Positions 1 through 10,331 of a stretch of 42,267 bases of DNA are shown piece by piece. Numbering within the stretch: position 1 is the stretch's first letter; the number at the start of each line of letters is the position of its first letter. A program made the position numbers and the translations under genes. Under the pieces are notes generated by a model. It saw only the letters and a program-made list of their open reading frames with translations. It searched no databases and was not told where the DNA came from. This DNA is from Vicinamibacteraceae bacterium (GTDB lineage Bacteria; Acidobacteriota; Vicinamibacteria; Vicinamibacterales; UBA8438), in assembly GCA_012271165.1 (NCBI GenBank), contig JAAXGX010000013.1:304-42570 (forward strand). Direction: 5' to 3'.

Positions 1-928
1 CGAGCGTGGCGTCGGCGTGGACGGTGACGTAGTCCGCATCGGCGGCGACCTTGCCCCAGCTCTGCGCCTCGCCGAGCGTCGATCCGGACGCGCCGCCGAA
101 CTGCGGCACGTCGGTCACGATCTGCAGCGCGTAGCGGTGGCCGGCGCACTCGGCGCCGAAGAAGTCGGCCTGGACGCTGGCCTGGTTGATGAAGTTCTTC
201 GGCGTGCCGCCGCCAAGCACGATCGACGCCGTGCGCGGGCGCCGGATGATGAGGCTGGCCGACTCGGCGATGTCGCCGATGACATCGACGCCGCCGCGGT
301 CGGGCGCGCGCTGGCGCGCCTGGGAGAGTCCCATGCCGATCGACGAATCCGCGATGGCCGGGCAGAAGACCGGCACGTTGGCGCGATACGCCGCCGTCAG
401 AATCCCGTCGCCGCCCGTCTCCCGCCACAGGTGCCCGCCCAGCAGGTGCAGCAGCTCCCGGCTCGTGTAGGGCCGCGGCTCGAGCGTGGCGGCGAAGTCC
501 GCGATCCAGTTGTCGTTGTCGATGAACTCGTCCTCGTCGACGAGCGTGTCGTACACGCGATCGATGTGTGCGGCCTGCAGCGCCCGGTCGTCGGCCTGCG
601 GCGATCCGAGGAAGTGCCGCCGGCCGCGCGTCTCGTGGAGATCGTGGTAGAGATTGGCGCCCGTCGAGACGACGCAGTCGACGTAGCGCTCCGCGATCAG
701 GTGCGCCAGCACGAGCCGCAGGCCGCCCGCGCTGAGCGCGCCCGCGAGCCCCAGAAAGATCATGACGTCGTCGGCCAGCATCTTCCGCCAGACCTGATGC
801 GCCGCGGCCAGGTTGCGACCCTGGAACGAGATGCGTTCCATCCGCCGCAGAATCTCTTCCGCCGGCAGACCGGGCTCGACACGGAACGGCTCGACCGGCG
901 TGCGCAGGTACCTCGACTTGCTCGACAT
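1..928 (-). CDS. Deoxyhypusine synthase-like protein (C-terminus truncated by window edge)
   Basis: Manual reverse-strand reading from ATG at 928: MSSKSRYLRTPVEPFRVEPGLPAEEILRRMERISFQGRNLAAAHQVWRKMLADDVMIFLGLAGALSAGGLRLVLAHLIAERYVDCVVSTGANLYHDLHE...SIVLGGGTPKNFINQ. DHS-type fold motifs, including a GGGxxK segment. Not in the ORF track because it is open at the window edge. Confidence 0.88.
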   Translation of the reverse strand, partial: MSSKSRYLRTPVEPFRVEPGLPAEEILRRMERISFQGRNLAAAHQVWRKMLADDVMIFLGLAGALSAGGLRLVLAHLIAERYVDCVVSTGANLYHDLHETRGRRHFLGSPQADDRALQAAHIDRVYDTLVDEDEFIDNDNWIADFAATLEPRPYTSRELLHLLGGHLWRETGGDGILTAAYRANVPVFCPAIADSSIGMGLSQARQRAPDRGGVDVIGDIAESASLIIRRPRTASIVLGGGTPKNFINQASVQADFFGAECAGHRYALQIVTDVPQFGGASGSTLGEAQSWGKVAADADYVTVHADATL

Positions 929-940
929 CAGCGGCGCTCG

Positions 941-3631
941 TCAGTCCGGTGCCTCGAGCTCCGCCTTGAGCTCCGCGAGCAACGTCAGCGCGGCCAGCGG
1001 CGTCAGCTCGTCGAGATCGACGGCGCGCAGACGCTCCGCGATTCGCAAGTGGCCGGGCGGCGGCGAGTGGAACAGGCCGAGCTGCAGCTCCGGGGCCGCT
1101 GCCTGTCCGCTGAACGAGGGCCGTCCGCCGCGGGACAGCTCGTCGCTCTCGAGCCCGGTCAGGATCTCCCGCGCGCGCTGCACGGTCTCGGCCGGCAGGC
1201 CGGCCAGCCGCGCTACCTGGATGCCGTAGCTCCGGTCGGATCGCCCCGGCTCCACGCGGCGGAGGAAGATGATCTCGTCCTGCCACTCCCGGGCGAGCAC
1301 GTGATAGTTGGCAACCCCGGGCACGGCGTCCGCTAGATCGGTCAGCTCGTGGTAGTGGGTGGCGAAGAGCGTCTTCGGGCGCGCGCGCGCGTTCGTCGAC
1401 AGGTGCTCCGCAACGGCCCAGGCGAGGCTCAGACCGTCGAAGGTCGCCGTGCCACGGCCAATCTCGTCGAGCAGGACGAGGCTGCGCGAGGTGGCGGCGT
1501 GGAGGATCCTCGCGGTCTCCTGCATCTCGAGCATGAAGGTCGACTGCCCCCGCGTGATGTTGTCGGCGGCGCCGACCCGCGCGAAGACACGGTCGACGAG
1601 CGGCACCTTGGCGCTCTTCGCCGGCACGAACGATCCGCAGTGCGCGAGCAGGGCGATCAGCGCCGCCTGTCGCAGGAACGTGGACTTCCCGCCCATGTTC
1701 GGGCCGGTGACGATGATCAGCTGCTGGGCGGCGTCGTCGAGCCGCAGGTCGTTCGGGACGAAGGCGTCCGGGCAGTGGCGCTCGACGACGGGATGCCGTC
1801 CCTCGACGATGTCGAGCTCGGCGCCGGCGTGGACCTGCGGCTTCGTGTAGTTGAGAACGACGGCCGACTCGGCCAGCGCGGCGAGGACGTCGAGACAGGC
1901 GATGGCGCGCGCCGACGCCTGGATCCTGGTCGCCTCGGCCGCCACCTGCTGCCGCAGCGCCTCGAACAGCTCCTGCTCCCGGTCGAGCTGGCGCTCGTCC
2001 GCTCCGAGGGCCTTCTCCTCGTGCTCCTTCAACGCCGGGGTGACGTACCGCTCGCCGGTGGCGACCGTCTGCTTCCGGTGGTAGTCGTCGGGCACCGCGT
2101 GCAGGTTCGACTTCGAGACCTCGATGTAGTAGCCGAACACGCGGTTGAAGCGGACCTTGAGCGATGCGATGCCGGTGCGCTCGCGCTCGGCGTTCTCGAG
2201 CGCGGCGATGTGCTGCTTGGCGTCCCGGCTGATGGAGCGCAGCTCGTCCAGCGCGGGATCGACGCCGTCGCGGATGCATCCCCCGTCGTGGGCGGCGACC
2301 GGCGGATCGTCCACGAGGGTCGCCTCGATGGCGTCGCGAACGTCGGCCACGTCGTCGAGCTGGGCCGTCAGGCTCTGCGTCAGCGGTGCGCGGCAATCGC
2401 CCAGCAGGCCCCGGATCCGTGGAATGACCGCCACCGACTGCCGCAACGCGACGAGGTCCCGAGGGCCCGCGGTGCGCAGCGCGACGCGTGCGATCAGCCG
2501 CTCGAGATCGTGCACCGCCTTGAGCGTGTCGCGCAGCTTCGACCGCTCGGTGCTGCCGAAGGCCAGCTCCTCGACCGCATCGAGCCGGTCCTGGATCGGC
2601 TCCAGGGCATGCACCGGCCGCTGCAGCCACGCGCGCAGCAGCCTCCCTCCCATCGGCGTCACCGTGCGGTCCATCTCGCCCAGCAGTGAACCGCTGCGGC
2701 CGCCGTCCGCCGACTCGAGGATCTCGAGGTGCCGGCAAGTGGTCGCGTCTACCAGCACATGGTCCGCCCGCGACCGGAACACGATGCGCCGGACATGCAC
2801 GAGATCGACCTTCTGGGTGTCCTGGAGATACTGCACGAGCGCGCCGGCAGCCCGCGCGGCGGCCGGGTGATCGGCCAGGTCGGAGCCCTCGAGGCTGGTT
2901 TGCAACTGGTCGCGGAGCGTCTGGCGCGCGTGATCGAATCCGAACGTCCAGGGGTCGAGCGTGGTGACCGGCAGCTCGCGGGCGTCGAGCTCCGGCAGGA
3001 ACTCCGACAGCTTCGAATCGCGGGCCACGATGATCTCCCGCGGCCGGAGGACCGACAGCTCGTCGGCGAGCGCCTGTCGGCCGCTCTCGCCGGCGTACTC
3101 CGCGGCGCTGAACTCGCCTGTCGACAGGTCGACTAGCGCGGCGCCGTAGACGATGCCCGCGGAACCGCGGTTACGGGCGGGAGGGGAGTCGGTCGCGGGC
3201 AGGAGCGCGAAGAGGAAGGCCGGCTCGCTCGCCTCCAGGTAGCCCGCATCGGTCAGCGTGCCGGGCGAGACGATCCGGACCACCTCGCGGCGCAGCGGCT
3301 GCTTGGACTTCTTCGCCGCCGCGGCCGCTTCCACCTGCTCGCAGATCGCGACGCGGAACCCGCGCTTGACGAGGCGCGCGACGTACCCGTCCGCGGCGTG
3401 GTGGGGGACGCCGCACATCGGAATCGGGCTCCCTCCGCTGTCGCGGGAGCGCGAGGTCAGCGTCAGCTCCAGCACGCGCGCGGCCGCCAGCGCGTCCTCG
3501 TAGAACATCTCGTAGAAGTCGCCCATCCGGAAGAAGACGAGCGCGTCCGGGTGCTGGCGCTTGACATCCAGGTACTGCCGCATCGCCGGCGTGACGTGCG
3601 AGGCACGGCTGGCCTCGGGGGAGGAGGGCAT
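941..3631 (-). CDS. mutS: DNA mismatch repair protein MutS
   Basis: 896 aa; MRQYLDVKRQHPDALVFFRMGDFYEMFYEDA, Walker A TGPNMGGKSTFLRQ, and DEIGRGTATFDGLSLAWAVAEHL are MutS signatures. Confidence 0.98.
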   Translation of the reverse strand: MPSSPEASRASHVTPAMRQYLDVKRQHPDALVFFRMGDFYEMFYEDALAAARVLELTLTSRSRDSGGSPIPMCGVPHHAADGYVARLVKRGFRVAICEQVEAAAAAKKSKQPLRREVVRIVSPGTLTDAGYLEASEPAFLFALLPATDSPPARNRGSAGIVYGAALVDLSTGEFSAAEYAGESGRQALADELSVLRPREIIVARDSKLSEFLPELDARELPVTTLDPWTFGFDHARQTLRDQLQTSLEGSDLADHPAAARAAGALVQYLQDTQKVDLVHVRRIVFRSRADHVLVDATTCRHLEILESADGGRSGSLLGEMDRTVTPMGGRLLRAWLQRPVHALEPIQDRLDAVEELAFGSTERSKLRDTLKAVHDLERLIARVALRTAGPRDLVALRQSVAVIPRIRGLLGDCRAPLTQSLTAQLDDVADVRDAIEATLVDDPPVAAHDGGCIRDGVDPALDELRSISRDAKQHIAALENAERERTGIASLKVRFNRVFGYYIEVSKSNLHAVPDDYHRKQTVATGERYVTPALKEHEEKALGADERQLDREQELFEALRQQVAAEATRIQASARAIACLDVLAALAESAVVLNYTKPQVHAGAELDIVEGRHPVVERHCPDAFVPNDLRLDDAAQQLIIVTGPNMGGKSTFLRQAALIALLAHCGSFVPAKSAKVPLVDRVFARVGAADNITRGQSTFMLEMQETARILHAATSRSLVLLDEIGRGTATFDGLSLAWAVAEHLSTNARARPKTLFATHYHELTDLADAVPGVANYHVLAREWQDEIIFLRRVEPGRSDRSYGIQVARLAGLPAETVQRAREILTGLESDELSRGGRPSFSGQAAAPELQLGLFHSPPPGHLRIAERLRAVDLDELTPLAALTLLAELKAELEAPD

Positions 3632-3705
3632 CTGAGTATGGGCGGCGAGTATACCAGCCCGTGCCGGGCCGGCTCGGCGCGAGGATTCCGCTATCCTTCA
3701 GAAGG

Positions 3706-4485
3706 ATGCGGATTCTGGCGCTCGACACGTCCACGCCCGCCGGCAGCGTCGCGCTCGCCGCCGGCGGCGAGCTGACGGAATGCCGGATCGGAGACGCCGG
3801 TCGCACGCACGGCGAGCGTCTCCCCGGCGACATCACGACGCTGCTCGCGGCGCATGCGCTGACGCCGGCCGACATCGATCGGTACGCCGTGTGCTCGGGA
3901 CCCGGGTCGTTCACGGGCTTGCGCGTCGGGCTCGCTACGATTCAGGCTCTGGCGCTCGTCAATCGCCGCCTGGTTGTGGCCGTGCCGACGCTGGAGGCCC
4001 TGGCCTGCGCCGCCCTGTGGGCGCCTGCCGGCGACGAGCGCACGGACCTGGTCGGGGCCTGGATGAACGCGCATCGCGGCGAGGTCTTCGCCGCGCTCTA
4101 CGAGGTTTCGCGGGCCGGCGCGGAGGGGGCGGCCGGAGGGAGCGACGGCGGCGGCGCGCTGACGGAGGTCGCCGGACCGGTCGCCGCCCACCCGGACGTG
4201 GTGCTGGGGGACTGGCGCGAGCGGCTGGGCGGCGAGGGCCGCCGGGTGGCCGTGATCGGCGACGCCGTGGCGCCCGTTCGGGAACGGCTCCGACAGGAGC
4301 TGAACTGCGCCGGCCTGCTCACGCCGCGCATTCCGCCGCTGGCGCCGATTGCGGCGCGCATCGCCGCGGCGGCAGCCGGGCGCGATGCCGGGGCTCCGCA
4401 TGCGGTTCGTCCCGTCTACGTGCGCCGTCCGGACGCGGTGCTGGCGCGCGAACGGCGGCAGGGACCGGGGGAGGCCGGCGCTTGA
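3706..4485 (+). CDS. tsaB: tRNA threonylcarbamoyladenosine biosynthesis protein TsaB
   Basis: MRILALDTSTPAGSVAL...HGERL...YAVCSGPGSFTGLRVGLATIQALA; TsaB/YeaZ signatures. ATG at 3706 is preferred over the track start at 3661. Confidence 0.95.
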   Translation: MRILALDTSTPAGSVALAAGGELTECRIGDAGRTHGERLPGDITTLLAAHALTPADIDRYAVCSGPGSFTGLRVGLATIQALALVNRRLVVAVPTLEALACAALWAPAGDERTDLVGAWMNAHRGEVFAALYEVSRAGAEGAAGGSDGGGALTEVAGPVAAHPDVVLGDWRERLGGEGRRVAVIGDAVAPVRERLRQELNCAGLLTPRIPPLAPIAARIAAAAAGRDAGAPHAVRPVYVRRPDAVLARERRQGPGEAGA

Positions 4486-4584
4486 AACCCCGTGGGCCCT
4501 GTGATACGTTCGCCGGTGGCTCGAGGGTGGCAACGATCCGGCCTGCCGAACGCTCCCAACGCATTCCGGTACCGAGGAGGTGGA

Positions 4585-4842
4585 ATGACAGGCTCGCAGC
4601 AACTGCGGGAGAGTCTCCTGCAGACGGATGAGGAGTTCCGTCGACTTGCAGCACAGCATCGCGATCTCGAGGCACGACTCGGCGAGCTTTCAAGCCAGCT
4701 GTACCGGACCGGACAGGAGGAATTGGAAAAGGCCACCCTCAAGAAGCGCAAGCTGCAGCTCAAGGATCGGATGGAGGAGATCGTGCGCCGGCGCCGGGAT
4801 CCGCCCGGTGTGACGGCGCTGCCACCTTCCGTGCGCGGTTGA
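4585..4842 (+). CDS. DUF465/YdcH-like small coiled-coil protein
   Basis: MTGSQQLRESLLQTDEEFRRLAAQHRDLEARLGELSS...EELEKATLKKRKLQLKDRMEEIVRR; strong RBS gaggagg just upstream of ATG 4585. Confidence 0.85.
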   Translation: MTGSQQLRESLLQTDEEFRRLAAQHRDLEARLGELSSQLYRTGQEELEKATLKKRKLQLKDRMEEIVRRRRDPPGVTALPPSVRG

Positions 4843-4917
4843 CCGCTCGCACCCGCTCGACGCGGCGTCCCGGCTTCCGGCGGCATGCCGCCGCGACGAA
4901 CGGGCCGCCGAAACAGC

Positions 4918-5562
4918 ATGAGAATCGACCGGGCCGGCATCCCGTTCATCGCAGGAACGCTGCTGTGCGGCGCTGCGTGCATGGCGTTCGGGCTGGTGGC
5001 CTGGGCGACCGCCGCGGCCGCGGCCGCCGGTTTCTTCGGGTTCTTCTTCCGCGACCCCGACCGGCGCGTGCCGGCGGCTCCCGGCCTGGTCGTGTCTCCG
5101 GCCGACGGCAGGGTCGTTTTCGCCGGCGCGGCCGAGGCCGGTGTGGCGCCGCGCGGCGCGTGGCGGCAGGTGAGCGTGTTCCTGTCACCCCTCGACGTCC
5201 ACGTGAACCGCGTTCCGGTCGGCGGCACGGTCACCCGCGTGGACCGCTCGGCCGGCCGCTTCCTGCCAGCCTACCGCCGCGAGGCCGCGGCCGAGAACGA
5301 GCGGTGCGAGATCTGGATCGAGCACGGCGCCCAGACCGTGGTCTGCCGCCAGGTGGTCGGCGTCCTGGCGCGGCGGATCGTTTGCCGGCTGTCCGCCGGC
5401 ATGTCCGTGGCGACGGGTCAGCGTTTCGGTATCATGAAGTTCGGATCGCGGATGGACGTGTTCGTCCCGGACGGGGTACGTTTGCGCGTGCGGGCGGGCG
5501 ACGCCGTGCGCGGCGGCGAGACCGTCCTGGCCGTCCTGGAGGGAACGACGGCGCCGGAATAG
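4918..5562 (+). CDS. psd: Phosphatidylserine decarboxylase (short, PSD-related type)
   Basis: GFFFRDPDRRVPAAPGLVVSPADGRV, FLSPLDVHVNRVPVGG, and GIMKFGSRMDVFVP (self-cleavage GS motif) are typical. Confidence 0.95.
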   Translation: MRIDRAGIPFIAGTLLCGAACMAFGLVAWATAAAAAAGFFGFFFRDPDRRVPAAPGLVVSPADGRVVFAGAAEAGVAPRGAWRQVSVFLSPLDVHVNRVPVGGTVTRVDRSAGRFLPAYRREAAAENERCEIWIEHGAQTVVCRQVVGVLARRIVCRLSAGMSVATGQRFGIMKFGSRMDVFVPDGVRLRVRAGDAVRGGETVLAVLEGTTAPE

Positions 5563-5576
5563 CATCGAGGTTGGGC

Positions 5577-6383
5577 GTGCCCAGAGTACTGTCCGTCTTC
5601 AGCCCGCCGAGACCGGAGCGCCGCTTCCAGCGGGGCGTGTACCTGCTGCCGGGCATGCTGACGGTCGGCAACATGTTCTGCGGCTGGGCCTGCATCGTCT
5701 ACGCCATGCGCGGCGACTACGCGACGGCGGCGCCGTTCGTGGCCTTCGCCATGATTCTCGACACCCTCGACGGGCGGGTGGCCCGGATGACCGGCGCCAC
5801 GAGCGAGTTCGGTGTCGAGTTCGACTCGCTGGCCGACGTCATCTCGTTCGGCGTGGCGCCGGCCGTCCTGGTGTTCACCTGGGGCCTCGACTCGCTCGGC
5901 CGGCTCGGTTGGGCCGTGGGCTTCCTGTTCGTCACGGCCGCCGCCATGCGGCTGGCACGCTTCAACATCCAGGGCAAGGGCGGCGACCGGCGCTACTTCA
6001 TCGGGATGCCAAGCCCGGCCGCCGCCAGCGTGCTCGCGGCCACCGTGTTCGCCTACCCGGGCGGCCTCGAGGGGATTCGCGAGGCGGTAATCGCGCTGCC
6101 GGTCGTGCTGGTGCCGGCCGCGCTGATGGTGAGCCGGATCAGATACCGCAGCTTCAACGCGCTGACCCCCGGGCGACGCCACTCGTATCTCACGCTCCTC
6201 GTGATGGCGGGCATCATCGCCGCGATCGCGATCCATCCGCAGATCGTGCTCCTGGTGATGGCGTACACCTATCTGGTGTCGGGATTGATCGGCGTGGTCA
6301 TCTCCCGGGCGCGCGTGCGAGCGCCCGGCGGGGAGACCGAGGCGATTCCGCTACCCTCCGTGCAGGACCGCTCAGCCTCCTGA
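5577..6383 (+). CDS. pssA: CDP-diacylglycerol--serine O-phosphatidyltransferase
   Basis: CDP-alcohol phosphatidyltransferase motif in FAMILDTLDGRVARMTGATSEFGVEFDSLADVISFGVAPA; multi-TM. Start GTG 5577 (or TTG 5571). Confidence 0.94.
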   Translation: MPRVLSVFSPPRPERRFQRGVYLLPGMLTVGNMFCGWACIVYAMRGDYATAAPFVAFAMILDTLDGRVARMTGATSEFGVEFDSLADVISFGVAPAVLVFTWGLDSLGRLGWAVGFLFVTAAAMRLARFNIQGKGGDRRYFIGMPSPAAASVLAATVFAYPGGLEGIREAVIALPVVLVPAALMVSRIRYRSFNALTPGRRHSYLTLLVMAGIIAAIAIHPQIVLLVMAYTYLVSGLIGVVISRARVRAPGGETEAIPLPSVQDRSAS

Positions 6384-9300
6384 CGACGCCGCGAGCGGCA
6401 GGGTCATCGTGACCGTGGTGCCGTGCTCCTTCCGGCTCTCGACGCGGATCGTGCCGCCGCTCAACTCGACGTTCCGCTTGGCGATCGCCATGCCGAGCCC
6501 GGTCCCGGATACCTTGGTGGAGAAGTAGGGCTCGAAGATGCGCCGCAGCGTGGCGCGATCGACGCCGGCTCCCGTATCGGCCACGGCCAGCAGGACGGCC
6601 GCCGCCGACACGGCGGCGTGAATCCGGAGCGAGCCCCGACCCGGCATGGCGTGCAGCGCGTTGTCGATGACGTTGGTCAGCGCCCGTCCGACCAGGGTCC
6701 GGTCGACGAGCACCGGCGGGCTTCCCGCCGCGATGTCGACGGTGACCGCAATCCTGTCCTCGACGCCCACCAGGTACGGCGTCAGCACGCCATGCACCAG
6801 CGCGGCCAGGTCCGTCGCTTCGCGGTTGACGGCGGGTGACGAGGCGTAGCTCGAAAACTCCGAAGAGATCCGTCGCAGAATGCGGACCTGGGCCAGGATC
6901 GAATCGACGCAGCTCTGGAGCACGGGGCTCAGCGGCTCGCCGCGATCCCGGTTCACGCGCAGCAGATGCTCGGCCGAGAGCTGCACGGGGGTGAGCGGGT
7001 TCTTGATCTCGTGAGCCACCTGGCGGGCCATCTCGGCCCACGCCTCGAGCCGGTGCGTGCGCTCGAGCCGGCGCTGCTGATCCTTGAGATCGATCGCCAT
7101 CCGGTTGAACGCGGCGACGAGCCGTTGCAGCTCGTCGGCCGAGCGGACCGCCACCTGCGCGTCGAAGTTCCCGCGCGCCAGCTGGCGCGTGGCGCGCGTC
7201 AGACGCTTGACCGGATCGGCAATCCGTTCCGCCAGGTAGAATCCGCCGCCCGCTCCGAGCACGATGAACAGCACCACGCCGAGCAGAATGCCGCGGTCCA
7301 GGTCGGCGATCTGGTCCTCGATCTGCTGTTGCCGCGACGCCAGCGGCACGGTCAGAATCGCGTCGCGTCCGCCAGCGCGAAGCGGTGTGGCGGCCACGAG
7401 GTAGCGCAGCGACCCGATGGCGTCCTCCGCCACGTAGCTGGGCATGCGATCGAGGGCAATCGCGTCGTACACGCCGTCCGGCGTGCGCGTCGGCAGCAGC
7501 CCGGACGTGAACAGGTCGCGCTCGCTGGTCGCCAGCAGTCGGGAGCCTTCGAAGATGTTGACGTCCTGGTCGATGATCTGGCTGATGAAGACGAGCAGGT
7601 CGTCGTTGATGACGGACACCGCGGCCTCACCCGTCTGCGGCAGTCGCGACGACTCCTCGATCACCCGCTGGGCCACGGCCGCCGTACGGGCCGCGCCGGT
7701 CTCGACGTCGGCTCGCAGCTGCGCCGTGTAGTAGGTCCGAATCACCACGGCGAGCGCGAGCACCGGGATCACCGTCGCGGCGACGAACGCGAGGAGCAGG
7801 CGACGATAGAAGCTGGTGCGGATCTCGCGCAGGAGGGCGCGGCCGAAGCGCTGCCGCGCGGCGGCCCACGGCGCCGCGCCCACCGCGGTCAGGAACAGGA
7901 CGAGACAGACGACACCGACGAACGCCGCGATCTCGACCAGACGCACCAGATGGTCGAACAGCCCGAAGGCCGGATATCCCAGCGCGTAGATTCCGGCGCG
8001 GTTGTTGGTGACGTACACCTCGTAGTCCTGCCCGCTCCTGGCGCGCGTGGTCCAGAACGGCTCGCGGGAGGCGTAGACGCGCGCGAACAGGTCCTCGTCG
8101 AGCAGCCAGGCGCTCGGACCCGACGTGAAGATCGGCTGGAGCCCCCAGCCGTAAATGACCAGCTCCACGTCGCGGCCCACCTGCCGGTCGGCGAGCGGGC
8201 TCGCGCGCCCGCGCAGCAGCTCCGCATACGGGTTGCGGGGCGAAATGAAGGGCAGCGCCTGATAGTCGAGAGCGAGGTGCACCACGACCGACCCGCGGGC
8301 GGCGGGGCCCCGGGCATGCGAATCGGCCGGCGTGCACAGCGCGCGGTCCCCGTGCAGGACGCGACGTTCCTCGGACCCGAACGGCGCGGCCTCGCCGAAG
8401 ATCTCCCAGTCGCACGTGCCCGATATCCAGCCCTGCGGGACACCTTCGTACTCCGGGAAGTTCAATGCGAAACGGCTGACCAGACCGCCTTGCGCGCCGT
8501 ACAGCTCGACGGCGGACGTCAGCCGCAACAGCGCCAGGTCCGTCCGGCGCCACACGGAGAACGCGCGGTCAGTATCCGGCTGCTCGACCTGCCGTGCGGG
8601 AGGCGCGGCCGCCATGATCGGCAGGTCCGGAATGGCGTCGATCTGGGCCAGCGCCCGGCCCAGATGGGCCTGCAGCTCTTCCGGGTAGCTCGCTGCCTGC
8701 ACGGCGTACTGCGTTTCCACGAGCGCGCGCTTGGCCCGCTCCGCGTGATGCCAGAGCGTGGGGTAGAGCAACAGGGCCGGGAGCACCATGGCCAGCAGCG
8801 CGGCCAGCATGCGCGATGCGTGAGATGCATGGCGAAACCAGGGTCGCACGGCCGGCACGCTCAGCACCGCGGCGAGCGTGCCGGCGAGCGCCGCCCCGAA
8901 CGGCCCGGCGGGCTGCGCACCCGCCGCCACGATCGCCAGACCCGGCGCGCTCCACGCGACGACGGCGGCAGCCACCGGCACGGCGTCACGCCGCCCGTGC
9001 CGCCAGGCGATCCGTGTCGCCATGAGCACCACGACGCCGCCCCAGATCGAGCCGACGGCCGCAAGCAGGAGACCTGCCAGCAATCCGGCGCGCCCGGCAT
9101 CCCAGGGCGACAGGGAGGTGTGCAGGAGATCCACGGCCGACGCCGAGACCGTGTCGGCGGTGACGGCCTGCAGTCCGCCGAGGGCCACGGCCAGCACGAC
9201 GCCCCCGGCCAGGTGCGTCGCCAGGAACCACGGCGCACGGCGCGGCGACAGCGCCCGCCTCGCGCCGCGCGACGCGAGGCGGACGCGCTCCAGGAACATC

Positions 9301-10331
9301 GCCGCCAGCAGCGCCAACGCGACGGCGAGCGCGCCCAGGAGCAGCAGATCGGCGGGCGACCTCAACAGACCGGGAAAGTGGGTGGAGCTGTAGACTTCCG
9401 GCGAGAACAGGCGGCTCCGAGCCGGGGCCGGCGCGCCGGCGACGCGCAGCAGGAGCACCGCGCTGCCGAGCCCCGCGGCGGCCAGGCCGCCGAGCCGCAG
9501 GTTCTCCCCGGCGGTCGTCCGGCGCGGCGCGAGGATTGCTACCGGCAGCGCCGCGAGGAGGACGACCAGGGCCACGAACGCCAGGCTCAGGTCGCGGACC
9601 GCCCGCCGCCAGTCGTCGCGCGCCGCGCGCAGATCGTCACCGGACACGGTGGCGTCCAGCAGGCGCTCCCCGTGCGGCGACCGCAGCTCGAACGCTCGCG
9701 GCCCGGGGCCCGGGGCAGCATCCCCGGCATGGGGTCGCACGATGACATCGGCAATGGGCGCGTCGAGTCGAAACGCGTCGGACGGCGTCCCGGCGACGCC
9801 CGGCGCCGTCGACAGCACGCGCTCGGCGGCGATCGAGCCGATGCGCCTCGGCGACGCCGCGCCGCCGGACGGTTCCAGCACCGGCTCGATGTAGACGAGA
9901 CGCAACCCGAGCGGGCCCGGCGCGACGAAGAACGTGCGGTCTCCCCGCACGCGGCGGGCGGGAATCTCCGATGGTCGCCCCGCCCAGGCCCGGGCGGACG
10001 CCGCGGCCCCGTAGACCGTGACGGCGACGTCGGAGACGCCGCCGTCGGCCGCCGCGGCGCGTGTGGCCGCGAACAGGCGGGGCAGGGAGGCCGCCCCCCC
10101 GTCGATACCGCCGACGACTGCCGGCTGGACCGCCAGGCGCGCTGCCAGCGATTCCAGCGAGACGGCCATCGCCGTGAAGTTGCGCGACACGTGACGCTGG
10201 ACCTTGTGAAACGCGGCGTCGTCCGATCCGCCCAGCCGGCCGAACTCGATCAGCCGGCCGCCAGCCTGGATGAGAATCACCCCGGCAGCTCCAGCCAGCA
10301 CGGCGCGGCGCCACGAGCGCGGACTACTCAT
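6372..10331 (-). CDS. Large membrane sensor histidine kinase (HAMP-HisKA-HATPase, NtrY-like)
   Basis: ~1319 aa from ATG 10331; many hydrophobic segments, HAMP-like region (LAERIADPVKRLTRATRQLARGNFDAQV), H-box MARQVAHEIKNPLTPVQLSAEHLLRV, N-box NVIDNALHAMPGRG, G-box DTGAGVD...GTGLGMAIAKRNVELSGGTIRVES. Confidence 0.93.
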   Translation of the reverse strand: MSSPRSWRRAVLAGAAGVILIQAGGRLIEFGRLGGSDDAAFHKVQRHVSRNFTAMAVSLESLAARLAVQPAVVGGIDGGAASLPRLFAATRAAAADGGVSDVAVTVYGAAASARAWAGRPSEIPARRVRGDRTFFVAPGPLGLRLVYIEPVLEPSGGAASPRRIGSIAAERVLSTAPGVAGTPSDAFRLDAPIADVIVRPHAGDAAPGPGPRAFELRSPHGERLLDATVSGDDLRAARDDWRRAVRDLSLAFVALVVLLAALPVAILAPRRTTAGENLRLGGLAAAGLGSAVLLLRVAGAPAPARSRLFSPEVYSSTHFPGLLRSPADLLLLGALAVALALLAAMFLERVRLASRGARRALSPRRAPWFLATHLAGGVVLAVALGGLQAVTADTVSASAVDLLHTSLSPWDAGRAGLLAGLLLAAVGSIWGGVVVLMATRIAWRHGRRDAVPVAAAVVAWSAPGLAIVAAGAQPAGPFGAALAGTLAAVLSVPAVRPWFRHASHASRMLAALLAMVLPALLLYPTLWHHAERAKRALVETQYAVQAASYPEELQAHLGRALAQIDAIPDLPIMAAAPPARQVEQPDTDRAFSVWRRTDLALLRLTSAVELYGAQGGLVSRFALNFPEYEGVPQGWISGTCDWEIFGEAAPFGSEERRVLHGDRALCTPADSHARGPAARGSVVVHLALDYQALPFISPRNPYAELLRGRASPLADRQVGRDVELVIYGWGLQPIFTSGPSAWLLDEDLFARVYASREPFWTTRARSGQDYEVYVTNNRAGIYALGYPAFGLFDHLVRLVEIAAFVGVVCLVLFLTAVGAAPWAAARQRFGRALLREIRTSFYRRLLLAFVAATVIPVLALAVVIRTYYTAQLRADVETGAARTAAVAQRVIEESSRLPQTGEAAVSVINDDLLVFISQIIDQDVNIFEGSRLLATSERDLFTSGLLPTRTPDGVYDAIALDRMPSYVAEDAIGSLRYLVAATPLRAGGRDAILTVPLASRQQQIEDQIADLDRGILLGVVLFIVLGAGGGFYLAERIADPVKRLTRATRQLARGNFDAQVAVRSADELQRLVAAFNRMAIDLKDQQRRLERTHRLEAWAEMARQVAHEIKNPLTPVQLSAEHLLRVNRDRGEPLSPVLQSCVDSILAQVRILRRISSEFSSYASSPAVNREATDLAALVHGVLTPYLVGVEDRIAVTVDIAAGSPPVLVDRTLVGRALTNVIDNALHAMPGRGSLRIHAAVSAAAVLLAVADTGAGVDRATLRRIFEPYFSTKVSGTGLGMAIAKRNVELSGGTIRVESRKEHGTTVTMTLPLAASSGG

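Noticed and set aside
17-1336. 439-aa + strand ORF
   Set aside because: Runs antisense through the DHS-like gene and the mutS 3' end; typical shadow-frame composition.
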